Part shown: positions 7,307 through 16,333 of the stretch, piece by piece | Layout: each line of letters starts with the position of its first letter | How positions within the stretch are numbered: position 1 is the first letter of the stretch | NCBI GenBank assembly: GCA_002412555.1 | Contig: DHVH01000037.1 | Span: 1 to 26,234 of the forward strand | Source of the DNA: Marinilabiliaceae bacterium UBA5213 | GTDB taxonomy: Bacteria > Bacteroidota > Bacteroidia > Bacteroidales > Marinilabiliaceae | Direction of reading: 5' to 3' | Length of the DNA stretch: 26,234 nt | The notes under the pieces: generated by a model | The model's database searches: none | What the model was told of the DNA's origin: nothing | What the model saw: the letters and a program-made list of their open reading frames with translations, nothing else | Made by a program: the position numbers and the translations under genes

Positions 7307-8578
7307 TCAGTCTGCCACATTTATTTTGTAATATAACAACCTGTTTATATCTGGTAAGGTATTTAAATACCCTTCCTCTATATTTCTCTGGTTGTCATAG
7401 CCAATTGATTTCGAAAGGTCAATATATTCTTTCTTCCCGGTTCTCAACCCTGCATCGTAAAGCAACAGGGCAGCCCTGTCCGTATTAAAATCATTAATCT
7501 GCATATGAGGCCATACATCAGGATTCTTATAGTATGGAATCATATAAACCAGTGCCAACAGCATGCCTTTGTCATTTTCGGTCTTGTATTCCCATAAATT
7601 GAATCCATTTTTACTACACATTTTATCAGAAAAAGACAAAGCCTCCAATGCGAAGGTCGAATAATGAATACCCAGTGTTCTCTCAAGTTCTTTAGGGAAA
7701 GAACCGTCAGAATCTATTTGAAAGGCAATACGAGGTAAAAACCGTTCATTCACAATCTGTTTGAAGTAATCATAGTCTTCTTCAAACATGACCAAGATCT
7801 GATTAATTACATCATACCATAATCCGTGATTATTTTGCGCTTTTGATTCTGTCAGACCATTGGTGCTATTCTCAATCCAATATCTAAAAGCCTGAACCCA
7901 TTCTTGTAGTTCTTTTTTATCTTCATTTGTCCATGAATCGGAATTTTCAATTATCTTGGCTGCATTTAAAGCCTTAAGAAATCTCCTCGAATCGATTATT
8001 CCGGTACCCCGGATCTGTTTCATACCCGGAACATGCTGAGCGTAGATCATATTTGGATTCATCCCGGTAACAGGGTCTAAAAACCAAACTCTCAACATTT
8101 CGGCGGCTTTTGCTGCATACCTTTCCTCTCCCGTAAAATAATAGATCAGCGCAAGAAGTTCAGCATTTTCGCCCAAGAGAGAACTATTTACTCTTTCCGG
8201 ATATTCATATACTTCGGGGTTTCTATTTCCATCATCACGAATATAAGGTATTCCGTCCGCTTTTGAAGAATCCGGCCACCAGTATGGAGACAATGTGATG
8301 TAATCTCTGGGATCCTTGCTAGGAGCTATATGTTTTTTATTTTCGGAAACGACACTTAACGGTTTCATATTCATAGAAACTGTATCTACATATTGTTTAA
8401 TAGCCTGGTAGATGGGGATGATATTTGTATCGTTCTTCTTTATCGCATCTTTGGCCTCTTCGAGCAACACATCATGATAAGCAATCGAGACAATCGGTTT
8501 TTGATTTTTTGTAGTTGCCTGGCAGCCGTACAATAGTCCAATGGACAGGATAATGTTTAACAGTAGATATTTTTTCAT
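7307..8578 (-). CDS. PL38/PL5-like alginate lyase lipoprotein (Alginate_lyase, PF05426)
   Basis: Starting at ATG 8578 (MKKYLLLN...), the 423-residue protein has a lipoprotein signal ending LLYGC (Cys19); the frame extends to 8617 but that start lacks a proper signal peptide. The rest is an alpha-helical toroid with motifs of PF05426: DPRDYITLSPYWWPD (89-103), a DSRRFLKALNAA helix, AQNNHGLWYDV with Asn250-His251, and ELERTLGIHYSTFALEAL with Arg300 and Tyr306. The Asn-His...Arg...Tyr set corresponds to the catalytic residues described for PL5 A1-III lyases. Its company (PL6, PL17, SusCD) resembles gut Bacteroides alginate loci that carry PL38 alginate lyases, so PL38 is more likely than PL5. 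A DUF-level relative acting on glucuronan cannot be excluded. It follows a 127-bp spacer with a strong hairpin. Confidence 0.85.
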   Translation of the reverse strand: MKKYLLLNIILSIGLLYGCQATTKNQKPIVSIAYHDVLLEEAKDAIKKNDTNIIPIYQAIKQYVDTVSMNMKPLSVVSENKKHIAPSKDPRDYITLSPYWWPDSSKADGIPYIRDDGNRNPEVYEYPERVNSSLLGENAELLALIYYFTGEERYAAKAAEMLRVWFLDPVTGMNPNMIYAQHVPGMKQIRGTGIIDSRRFLKALNAAKIIENSDSWTNEDKKELQEWVQAFRYWIENSTNGLTESKAQNNHGLWYDVINQILVMFEEDYDYFKQIVNERFLPRIAFQIDSDGSFPKELERTLGIHYSTFALEALSFSDKMCSKNGFNLWEYKTENDKGMLLALVYMIPYYKNPDVWPHMQINDFNTDRAALLLYDAGLRTGKKEYIDLSKSIGYDNQRNIEEGYLNTLPDINRLLYYKINVAD

Positions 8579-8630
8579 TATTCTATTATTTGGTTTATTT
8601 GAAAATAAGCTTATCATACGAATGTTACAA

Positions 8631-8670
8631 TATATCAGGGACGTATCCTAATAGATATATCCCTGATATA
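8631..8670 (-). terminator. Strong intergenic hairpin after the SusC/SusD/SGBP genes
   Basis: TATATCAGGGA (8631-8641) and TCCCTGATATA (8660-8670) are perfect 11-bp inverted repeats around an 18-nt loop that itself holds a TATC/GATA pair. It lies 35 bp behind the glycan-binding protein stop and 52 bp before the lyase start. On the minus strand no U-run follows, so full termination is uncertain. It may instead protect the 3' end of the susCD message or attenuate expression of the lyase. Confidence 0.5.
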
Positions 8671-8705
8671 AAATTACTAATTCATATTTTTTGTCATTGT
8701 GAAAA

Positions 8706-10196
8706 TTATTTTGCCCAGATAATATCAAATATCAATTCGGGGATACGACCATTCACAGCATCTTTCGGCATTTCCTTGAGCTTTATTATACCATTCTTAC
8801 CTGTTGTGAAATTTCGAACCCATCCAATATTATACTCATCCAAGGAGAAATGTCCGGAGGACGCGTTAAATCCAGCATTAGAAGAGGATTTGTAAACTCT
8901 TGGAGCACTTGTTGTAGGAAGTTCTATTCCATTAAACAATTCACTGTTCAATTCAATGATTGTTCCGGCTTCATATGCTTCTATCACTCTCAATTCGTCG
9001 GGATTGGCCTTGTTTAAAGCTCTAAATCTTGTCTCAATTCCTCCCGCACCGTAGAAATCACTCCATGAACCATCCTGTGGGTCAATGGTAACGTTATTAC
9101 ATTTAAAATTTTTCACTGTATTCGTGGCATTATGTGGTCCATACAGCTGCACATACCCCGATTGATCATAAAGGAAAAAGTCAATGCCTGCTCTATTTTC
9201 AAATGCGGAACAACTATTAAATACAGCACCTGTTTCTGCATCAAAGAAAGCATCTTCCGTTCCGCCATAACCTGAACGGGCACTCAGAAGTACATCGGTG
9301 TGTTTATAGTATCTCGGCTCATTGGGATCTGTAATTAAATTGAAGTTTTTGGTAATAATTATTTCTTCTTCACCGTAATACACACCTTTCAAAGTTGCTG
9401 ATGTCATACTCCCTCCAAAATAGTTTGGATACATATCAAAAATAATACTCGTGTCGGTCTTTGATAAGATCATCACCTTGGCATCTCCAATAAAAATTGA
9501 GTCAATTAAGGATAATTTATCACCTTTAATTTCAACTGCAGAATATTTGGTGAGGGATGCCGGAAACTCAAAAACACGCGGTAATTCACTTATTATAGAA
9601 AAAGTATTGCCACTTGGCCCAATTTTAGAGTTTTGGGTACCATCAAAATAAACAAAACTTAAATTTATCGGACCCTGAGCATTTGAATAAGGTACTTTGA
9701 AAACAATTTCATTATTCATTTTACTAATGATCAAAGCTTCATCGGTACCAAGCATTACTGCATCTATTGTATTCAAATTGTTTCCGTAAATCACAATGTC
9801 AGCACCTATTTTTCCTTCCGTCGGATATGCATCAATAGATGGAGTAGCATATGAGATGGTAAAGTGGTCGCTACTTTGCGCTTCACCTGCTGAATTGGCA
9901 ACACGAATCACACCGTTGCGTGAACTTGTAAGAACTTTCGCTACCAATTTGGTACTGCTAATTCTATACTTTATGCTGGCATCACCTCCGCCAATTTGAA
10001 CTTGATCAATCCGATCCAGGTTTTCTCCAATAATTGTAATTTCTGTACCCACATTTCCAGACATGGGTGAAAATTCAGTAATTACAGGAGGTTCTACTTT
10101 AAATTCATCTATCAAAGCACTTTCATTACAAGCAACAAATATAGTCGTTGTAAAAAGTAATAGATACATATAAATAAAATTAAATCTGAATTCCAT
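8706..10196 (-). CDS. Surface glycan-binding lipoprotein with IPT/TIG domains (SusE/F position)
   Basis: The 496-residue lipoprotein has a lipobox FVAC (Cys23). Three immunoglobulin-like IPT/TIG repeats follow: about 36-115 (PVITEFSPMSGNVGTEITI, GENL), 117-200 (PSIDAYPTEGKIGADIVIYG, NNL) and a more diverged one at about 205-290. A C-terminal beta-rich domain (about 295-496) includes GYVQLYGPHNATN, DGSWSDFYGAGG and a closing PELIFDIIWAK. In other loci the TIG repeats act as spacers holding a C-terminal sugar-binding domain away from the outer membrane. Alginate binding is inferred from position, since it is the third gene after SusC and SusD with a 20-bp gap to susD. No catalytic motif is seen. 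Confidence 0.85.
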   Translation of the reverse strand: MEFRFNFIYMYLLLFTTTIFVACNESALIDEFKVEPPVITEFSPMSGNVGTEITIIGENLDRIDQVQIGGGDASIKYRISSTKLVAKVLTSSRNGVIRVANSAGEAQSSDHFTISYATPSIDAYPTEGKIGADIVIYGNNLNTIDAVMLGTDEALIISKMNNEIVFKVPYSNAQGPINLSFVYFDGTQNSKIGPSGNTFSIISELPRVFEFPASLTKYSAVEIKGDKLSLIDSIFIGDAKVMILSKTDTSIIFDMYPNYFGGSMTSATLKGVYYGEEEIIITKNFNLITDPNEPRYYKHTDVLLSARSGYGGTEDAFFDAETGAVFNSCSAFENRAGIDFFLYDQSGYVQLYGPHNATNTVKNFKCNNVTIDPQDGSWSDFYGAGGIETRFRALNKANPDELRVIEAYEAGTIIELNSELFNGIELPTTSAPRVYKSSSNAGFNASSGHFSLDEYNIGWVRNFTTGKNGIIKLKEMPKDAVNGRIPELIFDIIWAK

Positions 10197-10216
10197 AGTT
10201 TTATATTTTAAAGATA

Positions 10217-11680
10217 TTAATAACCCGGATTTTGCGTAATATGTTGATTGACGTCAATCTCCTTTTGAGGAATTGGCAAAATAATACTGCTTTCGGTCAT
10301 AGGCTGTACTCCATCGGGCAATTGTGAATAATATGCCTCCTCTATGAAATGAGTATTTAGTACGACCAACACTCTATTGGTACGTATCAAATCAAACCAT
10401 CTATGATTCTCGTAAGCAAGTTCGACTCTTCTTTCCTTTTCTAACGCCATACGCATAGAATGGGTATTGGGGAAATCCTCAATTTTTAATGCAGGGATGT
10501 TTGCCCTTTCACGAACTTCATTCAAATAAGGCAATGCCATAGAAGGTCCTTCCAATTCATTTAATACTTCAGCATACAATAAAATTATATCTGAAAAGCG
10601 CAAAACAGGCCAATCCTTGTCTCCATCATATCTGGAGAGTACCGGGGAAAGATATTTTTTTACATACATTCTATCTATTGTCTGACCTCTTTCATTGACA
10701 TAATTTTCAGCCAGGGTTACATCTTTCCTGGCATCACCTTCTTCATAACTAACAACAAGATTCATTGAAGGATAATTGTATCCATGGCCATCTGCATTGA
10801 TCACACTTGAGCCACTCAATTGCGGGGCAAAATAGTTTCCAAAGGGAGATCCAAGTCCAATACCTCCGGATTGATAGCGAATCGCAAAAATAATTTCATT
10901 GTTGACTTCGTTTGAAATATCAAAAACATCTGAATAATCTGGCAATAATGCGTGACCACTATGCTGGTATATATCTTCTAATAAACCAAGTGTCTCACTA
11001 TCTATCTTACCCAATGTCATGTATACCTTTGCAAGCAGAGATTTGGCTGCCCAAGAAGTAGCTCGTCCTTTCTGATCTGCGGCATATACCGATGGTAATT
11101 TATCAATCGCTGATTTCAAATCTGCAATGATAAATTCATACACATCTTCTATTGGACTCCTGTCATAATTCCTTGCTTCCTGTGCGCTGATCCTTTCAGA
11201 TACAATAAATACGGGCCCAAACAACCTGACAAGATTAAAATAATGATATGCTCTGATAAAGCGTGCCTCACCCTCAAACTGATTTCGAAGACCCTCTTCT
11301 TTAATCACATTCAGATATTCTTCATTTAAAACAGTATTACACCGTGCAATGTTGTGGTATACGGCCTCCCAATATTCAAACACCCGTTGATTTGTAGCGG
11401 ACACCGATGCCTGATCAAAATCAAATAACAATGTGTTGTCGGTAGATGTAGTGGTCAGGTTATACAAACGGCTATTATCCGAACGCAATTCTGTCAACAT
11501 CCATTCATTTTGCATTGGTCTCTGTAAACCATTATAACATGCAATGACAGCAGCGCTCATTTCATCTGTTGTTTTATAAAAGCTGCCTTCTCCTATTTCT
11601 GAAATGGGTTGAAGATTCAAATCACAACTATGAAGAATTAAAATAAGAGAACTTATTAATATTATTTTTATATTTTTCAT
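10217..11680 (-). CDS. susD: SusD/RagB-family starch-binding-like lipoprotein
   Basis: The 487-residue lipoprotein (lipobox LHSC, Cys19) has the SusD layout. Near the N-terminus are DLNLQPISEIGEGSFYKT and a helical repeat region (FEGEARFIRAYHYFNLVRLFG). Near the C-terminus are RRVELAYENHRWFDLIRTNR and the family ending PIPQKEIDVNQHITQNPGY. SusD proteins form a lid over the SusC barrel at the outer membrane and capture oligosaccharides; the ligand here is inferred to be alginate oligomers. It lies 26 bp behind susC and 20 bp before the TIG lipoprotein, so the three share one message. Confidence 0.97.
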   Translation of the reverse strand: MKNIKIILISSLILILHSCDLNLQPISEIGEGSFYKTTDEMSAAVIACYNGLQRPMQNEWMLTELRSDNSRLYNLTTTSTDNTLLFDFDQASVSATNQRVFEYWEAVYHNIARCNTVLNEEYLNVIKEEGLRNQFEGEARFIRAYHYFNLVRLFGPVFIVSERISAQEARNYDRSPIEDVYEFIIADLKSAIDKLPSVYAADQKGRATSWAAKSLLAKVYMTLGKIDSETLGLLEDIYQHSGHALLPDYSDVFDISNEVNNEIIFAIRYQSGGIGLGSPFGNYFAPQLSGSSVINADGHGYNYPSMNLVVSYEEGDARKDVTLAENYVNERGQTIDRMYVKKYLSPVLSRYDGDKDWPVLRFSDIILLYAEVLNELEGPSMALPYLNEVRERANIPALKIEDFPNTHSMRMALEKERRVELAYENHRWFDLIRTNRVLVVLNTHFIEEAYYSQLPDGVQPMTESSIILPIPQKEIDVNQHITQNPGY

Positions 11681-11706
11681 AACAATCTGATTATATAAAT
11701 TAACAA

Positions 11707-14700
11707 TTAAAAACTGATTTCCAAACCTGCTGAAAATGTTCTCTGGACAGGGAAACTACCCCTTTGATAGCCATCGACCAACGGAGATGAATAATTCCCC
11801 GATGTGTATCTTGCCTCCGGGTTTATACCTCTGTAATCACCGTACCAATAGTAAAGGAGATTCTGAGCCGTCAGATAAACTCTTAAATTACTCAACCCTA
11901 TCATTTTCAAGTTTTTCTTTGGGAATTGGTATCCCAACATCAAATTCCCAAGAGCAATATAGGAAGCATCTTCAAGTACATAATCCGTTAATTCCCACTG
12001 CATTCCATCACCGCCACTCAAATGAGGAGTTTTGCCATCGCCGGGATATTCTTCTGAAATATATCGGTTTTCTGTAAAAGCTCTGTTTATTTTTTTGCTT
12101 TCCTGATAATATGCATCTCCATTTAAAATCGTCACATCATGTACTCCGTGAAATGAAAAAGTCAGATCAATGTTTTTAAAATTGATATTATTTGTCATTC
12201 CCCAGGTAAACATGGGAAATGGATCACCGAGTGCTACTCTGTCATTGGCATCAATAATCTTGTTGCCATCCTGATCGATTACTTTTAATGTACCGGGTCT
12301 TACTGTTTTACCCACAAGAACTTGCAAATTGCTTTCATCAATTTCATTCTGTGAAATCCATACACCATCTGTCTTATACCCGAAGTACTGGATTGAGGGA
12401 GCGCCTACTTTTGCAAGATATATTTCACTTCTCTCTCCGTAACTCAAAAGTCTTTCTTCTCCGTCACCAAGCTGCAATAATCTATTGCTGTTTGTTGCAA
12501 AATTAAAAGACGTAGACCATTCGAAATCTTTTTTTCTGATGTTATAGCTTGTCAGTTCCACTTCAATCCCTCTGTTTCGCACCTTGCCTATGTTGTTCCA
12601 GAATTGCTGATATCCGGTTATTGCCAAAGTAGGTTGTCTGAACAAGAGACTTTTTGTAACAGAGTAATAGTAATCCACCGATAAATTCAGTCTCGTATTG
12701 AATGCATTGAGATCGAATCCTAAATTTGTTTCACTTGTCTGTTCCCATGAAATTGCCCTATTACCTAAAACGATGTCAGTGTTAGCCAACCCGGGATATA
12801 AGGTTGATTTATCGCCCAAAATGTAATTTGCACTCTGCAGTTTATCATATGCAGCATAGTTTGGGATGCTATTATTACCAGTAACACCCCAACTGGCACG
12901 TAACCTTAACTGGTTTAATTTATCAATTTTTTTCAGGAAAGGTTCTTCTGATGCACGCCAACCAGCCGATAAGGATGGAAACCATCCCCATTGATTTTCT
13001 GGGCCAAATTTACTGCTTCCATCAGTTCTGATACTACCGGAAAAAAGGTATTTATCCTGATAATTATAAGTTAACCTGCTTAAACCCGACAGAAGCAATT
13101 CTTCCTCTTTATCAGTGTAAGTCCTTCTTCCATCATCTTCAATTGCTATTTCTGAAGCGGCATTGATCGTCTCGATATAATCGGTCGGGAAATTTGTGCC
13201 TTGTATACCGGCATTGCTGACACGTACCTTGTTTGCAGTATAGCCTGCCAGTAAATCGAAATGATGATCACCAGCCGAATGACTGTAATTCAAAGTATTT
13301 TCACTCAATAAATCTATAAACAGTGTGTTTGTATATCTGGCATAATTTGGATCTCCTTCCCGTTTGGTATTTTTTTTATGATAGATGTCCTCATCTTCAT
13401 ATCTTACATAAAAACCATTTGAAGTTCTGAAAAATAAATTGTCAAGAATATGATAATCCAGATACATAGAACCATTTAATCTATAATCATATCTATTGCG
13501 TGACTCATTATCTATAATACTCCTGGGATTATTATTACCTGTTCCCCAAGGACTTGCCACAAAAACATTTCCGTCGGCATCTATATATTCTTTGTTGTTG
13601 AAATGTCTTCCGTGAGCATAGGAACCAATCGGTTCTCCGGTAATCGCAGATGTTGCCGCAGTGTGACGTACAGGAAGCCATGAATAGGTTCTGTAAAAAT
13701 CGGTGAAGTTTGCACTGGGAGCCTCTCTTTTGGAATATGTAGGAGAAAGATTCACTCCAACCTTTACTTTTTCTGAAAGATCTGCGTCTAGTTTTACACG
13801 CATATTTAATTTGGTGTAATCACTGTTAATCATTATGCCCTGATCAGACAGATAGCTTCCCGAAATATAATATCTTGCTGATTTTGAGCCTCCTGATAAA
13901 CTAAACTGCAAATTGTTAATATATGCATTCTCCCTCAAACCTTCTTTCTGCCAATCTGTGTAGTTGTCAATAGATTTCCAGGCAAGTTCACTTGTACTGG
14001 GCCCTACTCCACCTTTTGCTTTTTCATCAATTAATTTGTCAACATATTCATTCGCATCCATCAAATCATGCAGTCTGTAGGATGTTTTCACACCGGAATA
14101 AGCCTTTACAGAATATTTTGGTTTGGTTATGCTTCCTGCTTTGGTTGTAACAATTATTACCCCGTTGGCGCCTCTGGAACCATATATTGCCGTAGATGCA
14201 GCATCTTTTAATATTTCTATTGACTGAACATCATTCATATCCACAGCGGATAAACCATCTGACATAGGATATCCGTCGACTACAATCAAAGGCTCATTGC
14301 TGGCACTAATTGATCCAAGCCCTCTCACACGTATTTCTGGAGCGAAACCAGCTTCTGAGGTTGTATTTCTGACTTCCAACCCGGCTATTTTTCCTTGTAG
14401 CGCCTGATCCAACCTTGATACAGGTAAATCTCCCAAATGCTCGTCTGAAAATTGTGAAATTGAACCGGTTAAGTGCGACTTCTTTTGAACTCCATATCCA
14501 ATAACAACGAGTTCCCCTAAGTCCTGGACATTCTCTTCCATTATAACATTTATTACAGCTCTACCCTCCACAGGGATATCTGTAGACATAAAACCAATGT
14601 AAGAAAACCTCAACGTTGACTGTCTGTTGGGAACTGTGATTGTATATGCACCCTCAATATCTGTAATTGTTCCAACTGTTGATCCCGTTACAGAGACATT

Positions 14701-14838
14701 GACACCAATTAAAGGTGTATTTGCATTATCAGTTACAATTCCTTTCACTACTAACCCCTGCGACAAGGCCGGAAGAATGTTTAAACTTAAAAAAACTGTT
14801 AGCAGTAAAATTAGTTTTTCGGTTACTTTTACTTTCAT
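11707..14838 (-). CDS. susC: SusC/RagA-family TonB-dependent outer-membrane transporter
   Basis: The 1043-residue protein has a signal peptide (about 1-26) and a carboxypeptidase-regulatory-like domain (about 30-103; VKGIVTDNANTPLIGVNVSV, FSYIGFMS). Next comes the linker LGELVVIGYGVQKKS characteristic of SusC proteins, then a plug (about 118-235) with GKIAGLEVRN, RVRGLGS, PLIVVDGYP and IEILKDAASTAIYGSRGANG. The remainder is a 22-strand barrel ending in the usual terminal Phe (SAGLEISF). There is no STN domain, so no direct link to an anti-sigma factor is expected; regulation more likely comes from the GntR protein. With SusD it should import alginate oligomers in a TonB-dependent way. A perfect TAnnTTTG box lies 36-43 bp upstream. 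Confidence 0.97.
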   Translation of the reverse strand: MKVKVTEKLILLLTVFLSLNILPALSQGLVVKGIVTDNANTPLIGVNVSVTGSTVGTITDIEGAYTITVPNRQSTLRFSYIGFMSTDIPVEGRAVINVIMEENVQDLGELVVIGYGVQKKSHLTGSISQFSDEHLGDLPVSRLDQALQGKIAGLEVRNTTSEAGFAPEIRVRGLGSISASNEPLIVVDGYPMSDGLSAVDMNDVQSIEILKDAASTAIYGSRGANGVIIVTTKAGSITKPKYSVKAYSGVKTSYRLHDLMDANEYVDKLIDEKAKGGVGPSTSELAWKSIDNYTDWQKEGLRENAYINNLQFSLSGGSKSARYYISGSYLSDQGIMINSDYTKLNMRVKLDADLSEKVKVGVNLSPTYSKREAPSANFTDFYRTYSWLPVRHTAATSAITGEPIGSYAHGRHFNNKEYIDADGNVFVASPWGTGNNNPRSIIDNESRNRYDYRLNGSMYLDYHILDNLFFRTSNGFYVRYEDEDIYHKKNTKREGDPNYARYTNTLFIDLLSENTLNYSHSAGDHHFDLLAGYTANKVRVSNAGIQGTNFPTDYIETINAASEIAIEDDGRRTYTDKEEELLLSGLSRLTYNYQDKYLFSGSIRTDGSSKFGPENQWGWFPSLSAGWRASEEPFLKKIDKLNQLRLRASWGVTGNNSIPNYAAYDKLQSANYILGDKSTLYPGLANTDIVLGNRAISWEQTSETNLGFDLNAFNTRLNLSVDYYYSVTKSLLFRQPTLAITGYQQFWNNIGKVRNRGIEVELTSYNIRKKDFEWSTSFNFATNSNRLLQLGDGEERLLSYGERSEIYLAKVGAPSIQYFGYKTDGVWISQNEIDESNLQVLVGKTVRPGTLKVIDQDGNKIIDANDRVALGDPFPMFTWGMTNNINFKNIDLTFSFHGVHDVTILNGDAYYQESKKINRAFTENRYISEEYPGDGKTPHLSGGDGMQWELTDYVLEDASYIALGNLMLGYQFPKKNLKMIGLSNLRVYLTAQNLLYYWYGDYRGINPEARYTSGNYSSPLVDGYQRGSFPVQRTFSAGLEISF

Positions 14839-14873
14839 CGTGAATTAGAATTTTAGTGTTTTAATAAATCTCT

Positions 14874-14907
14874 CAAACATATATATTTTAAATTGAGTAA
14901 TTTACTC
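14874..14907 (-). promoter_or_regulatory. Candidate susC promoter with an adjacent palindrome
   Basis: The minus strand has TATGTTTG (14874-14881), an exact TAnnTTTG box, 36 bp before the susC ATG. GAGTAA-T-TTACTC (14895-14907), a perfect 6+1+6 palindrome, lies where the -33 element would be and overlaps the last codons of the preceding PL6 gene. No TTG stands at -33, so an activator or other aid might be needed. The palindrome may simply reflect coding sequence. Confidence 0.4.
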
Positions 14908-16240
14908 CATAAAGAAACGAGATTTTTGGAGTAGCTGGTTCACTGATATTTACATCCAAATCAAATCCATTTAAATTGCTTAATATATTGGTATTAATTG
15001 TATTGCTTTTGAAGTGGATTCCTTTAATTCCTTCTTCTCCATCCGCAAAATTAAATTTCAATTGTCTTTTGTTATTAAAAAAGGTGTTGAATCGAAAGTC
15101 TACATTTTCCGGAATAACTGTTTGGAGTGAAAAACGAGCAGGATCACTGTGTCTAAGATTAAAACTTATATTTGTGCATTCAACAAAGGTATTGTTCTCT
15201 ATAACTACATCTTTTACAACATGATACTCACTGGGCTTTGGGTTCTCCAAAGCATTCATAATTGAAAAAGCAGATCGAAGTTCATTTGCAACAAGGCCGG
15301 AAAAGAAGTTGTTTTTAATTGTATGACCTGAGTTGATCACCCTTATGCCAGAACATCCTGGCTTATTATTGCCTATAAATACATTCTGTTCTACTATGTT
15401 CCGATTGCCATGACGAAGGACCAAAGCTCCGGCACTTTCAACAAAATAGTTGTTAAACAGCGTATTGTCACAAGACTTAACGGAAATTATTTCCGTTTCA
15501 CCATCACAATTCTCAAAAACATTGTTTCTCACAATTGTTTCCGATGAAAGATGAGATGTAGAAGAGTCGCCAATTCTAATAATCTCACCTCCATTACTTG
15601 CATGCTTTAGTATTGGACGATTACCAAAATAATTATTCTCGATTAGGTGATTGTTGCTACTACCTTCTTCAAGTATCACAGCCATCAATACTCCTTCATT
15701 CTCTTTCCCTTTAAATGTGCAATGATCTATTTTATTATCCTTTCCATATAAGAGGACCCATCTCTCATCCTCTTTGTCATCTGCATGATTATATCCATCA
15801 ATCACAGAGTTCGTAATTTTACAATTATTTGCCAACTTATTATTTACGGATCTGAACTCCCATACCGTTTTACCATACCCATTACGAAATATCAGTCCAT
15901 GCACTTCCAAGAACTGACCGGCGATTCGTAGATTTGAATTGCCTTCAATAAATACTTTCCCGGGAGTTTCAGCTTTTACTACTATTGGTTTCTTACTTTC
16001 TCCATCCGCATCAAATACGATTTTGGCATCTGTGTAGATATTATTTTTCAAAATAATAGTATCACCTGGTATTGCTGATTTAATCTTCTCGTTTAAATCA
16101 GCAATAGAGGACGCCATCTCATTTTTTTTGGATTTCCCGATGACTTCATTCTTTTTTTCTACCACATCATCTGTTGAAGAACAAGCTATGACTATAAGTA
16201 ACATGAGTATCAATGGGCGGAAAGTACTTAGATTTTTCAT
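14888..16240 (-). CDS. PL6 alginate lyase lipoprotein, single beta-helix domain
   Basis: The 450-residue lipoprotein (lipobox VIAC, Cys20) has a 35-residue Lys/Glu/Ser-rich linker followed by one chondroitinase-B-like beta-helix (about 45-445). The PL6 site is complete: Glu248 and Glu250 in CDGETEIISVK, Lys255, and Arg276 in LVLRHGNRN, with the same spacing as in the 717-residue PL6 paralogue. It lacks that protein's second beta-helix. One-domain PL6 enzymes are often endolytic and M- or MG-preferring, whereas two-domain ones are exolytic, so a division of labour is plausible but inferred. It stands 49 bp before susC and 93 bp behind the SDR gene, with an inverted repeat in that gap. The lipid anchor places it in the outer membrane, probably facing outward. 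Confidence 0.95.
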   Translation of the reverse strand: MKNLSTFRPLILMLLIVIACSSTDDVVEKKNEVIGKSKKNEMASSIADLNEKIKSAIPGDTIILKNNIYTDAKIVFDADGESKKPIVVKAETPGKVFIEGNSNLRIAGQFLEVHGLIFRNGYGKTVWEFRSVNNKLANNCKITNSVIDGYNHADDKEDERWVLLYGKDNKIDHCTFKGKENEGVLMAVILEEGSSNNHLIENNYFGNRPILKHASNGGEIIRIGDSSTSHLSSETIVRNNVFENCDGETEIISVKSCDNTLFNNYFVESAGALVLRHGNRNIVEQNVFIGNNKPGCSGIRVINSGHTIKNNFFSGLVANELRSAFSIMNALENPKPSEYHVVKDVVIENNTFVECTNISFNLRHSDPARFSLQTVIPENVDFRFNTFFNNKRQLKFNFADGEEGIKGIHFKSNTINTNILSNLNGFDLDVNISEPATPKISFLYGVNYSI

Positions 16241-16262
16241 TTTACTTAAGGATTAGCTAACA

Positions 16263-16303
16263 GTCCGGTATAATTTCAATTTCAAATTAAAAATATACCG
16301 AAC
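16263..16303. promoter_or_regulatory. Inverted repeat between the SDR and PL6 genes
   Basis: GTCCGGTATA (16263-16272) and TATACCGAAC (16294-16303) pair at 9 of 10 positions across a 21-nt AT-rich loop. It lies between the SDR stop (16334) and the PL6 start (16240). No U-run follows on the minus strand, so a processing or attenuating hairpin, or an operator with half-sites about three helical turns apart, fits better than a plain terminator. Confidence 0.4.
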
Positions 16304-16333
16304 TAATTAGATACAAGATATTTAAAAAAATTA

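Noticed and set aside
7174..7320. N-terminal extension of the GntR regulator containing a hydrophobic helix (a membrane-tethered regulator)
   Set aside because: It overlaps the lyase gene, is encoded by AT-rich spacer, contains the gene's own TAnnTTTG box, and FadR-type proteins normally begin just before the winged helix, as they do from 7173.
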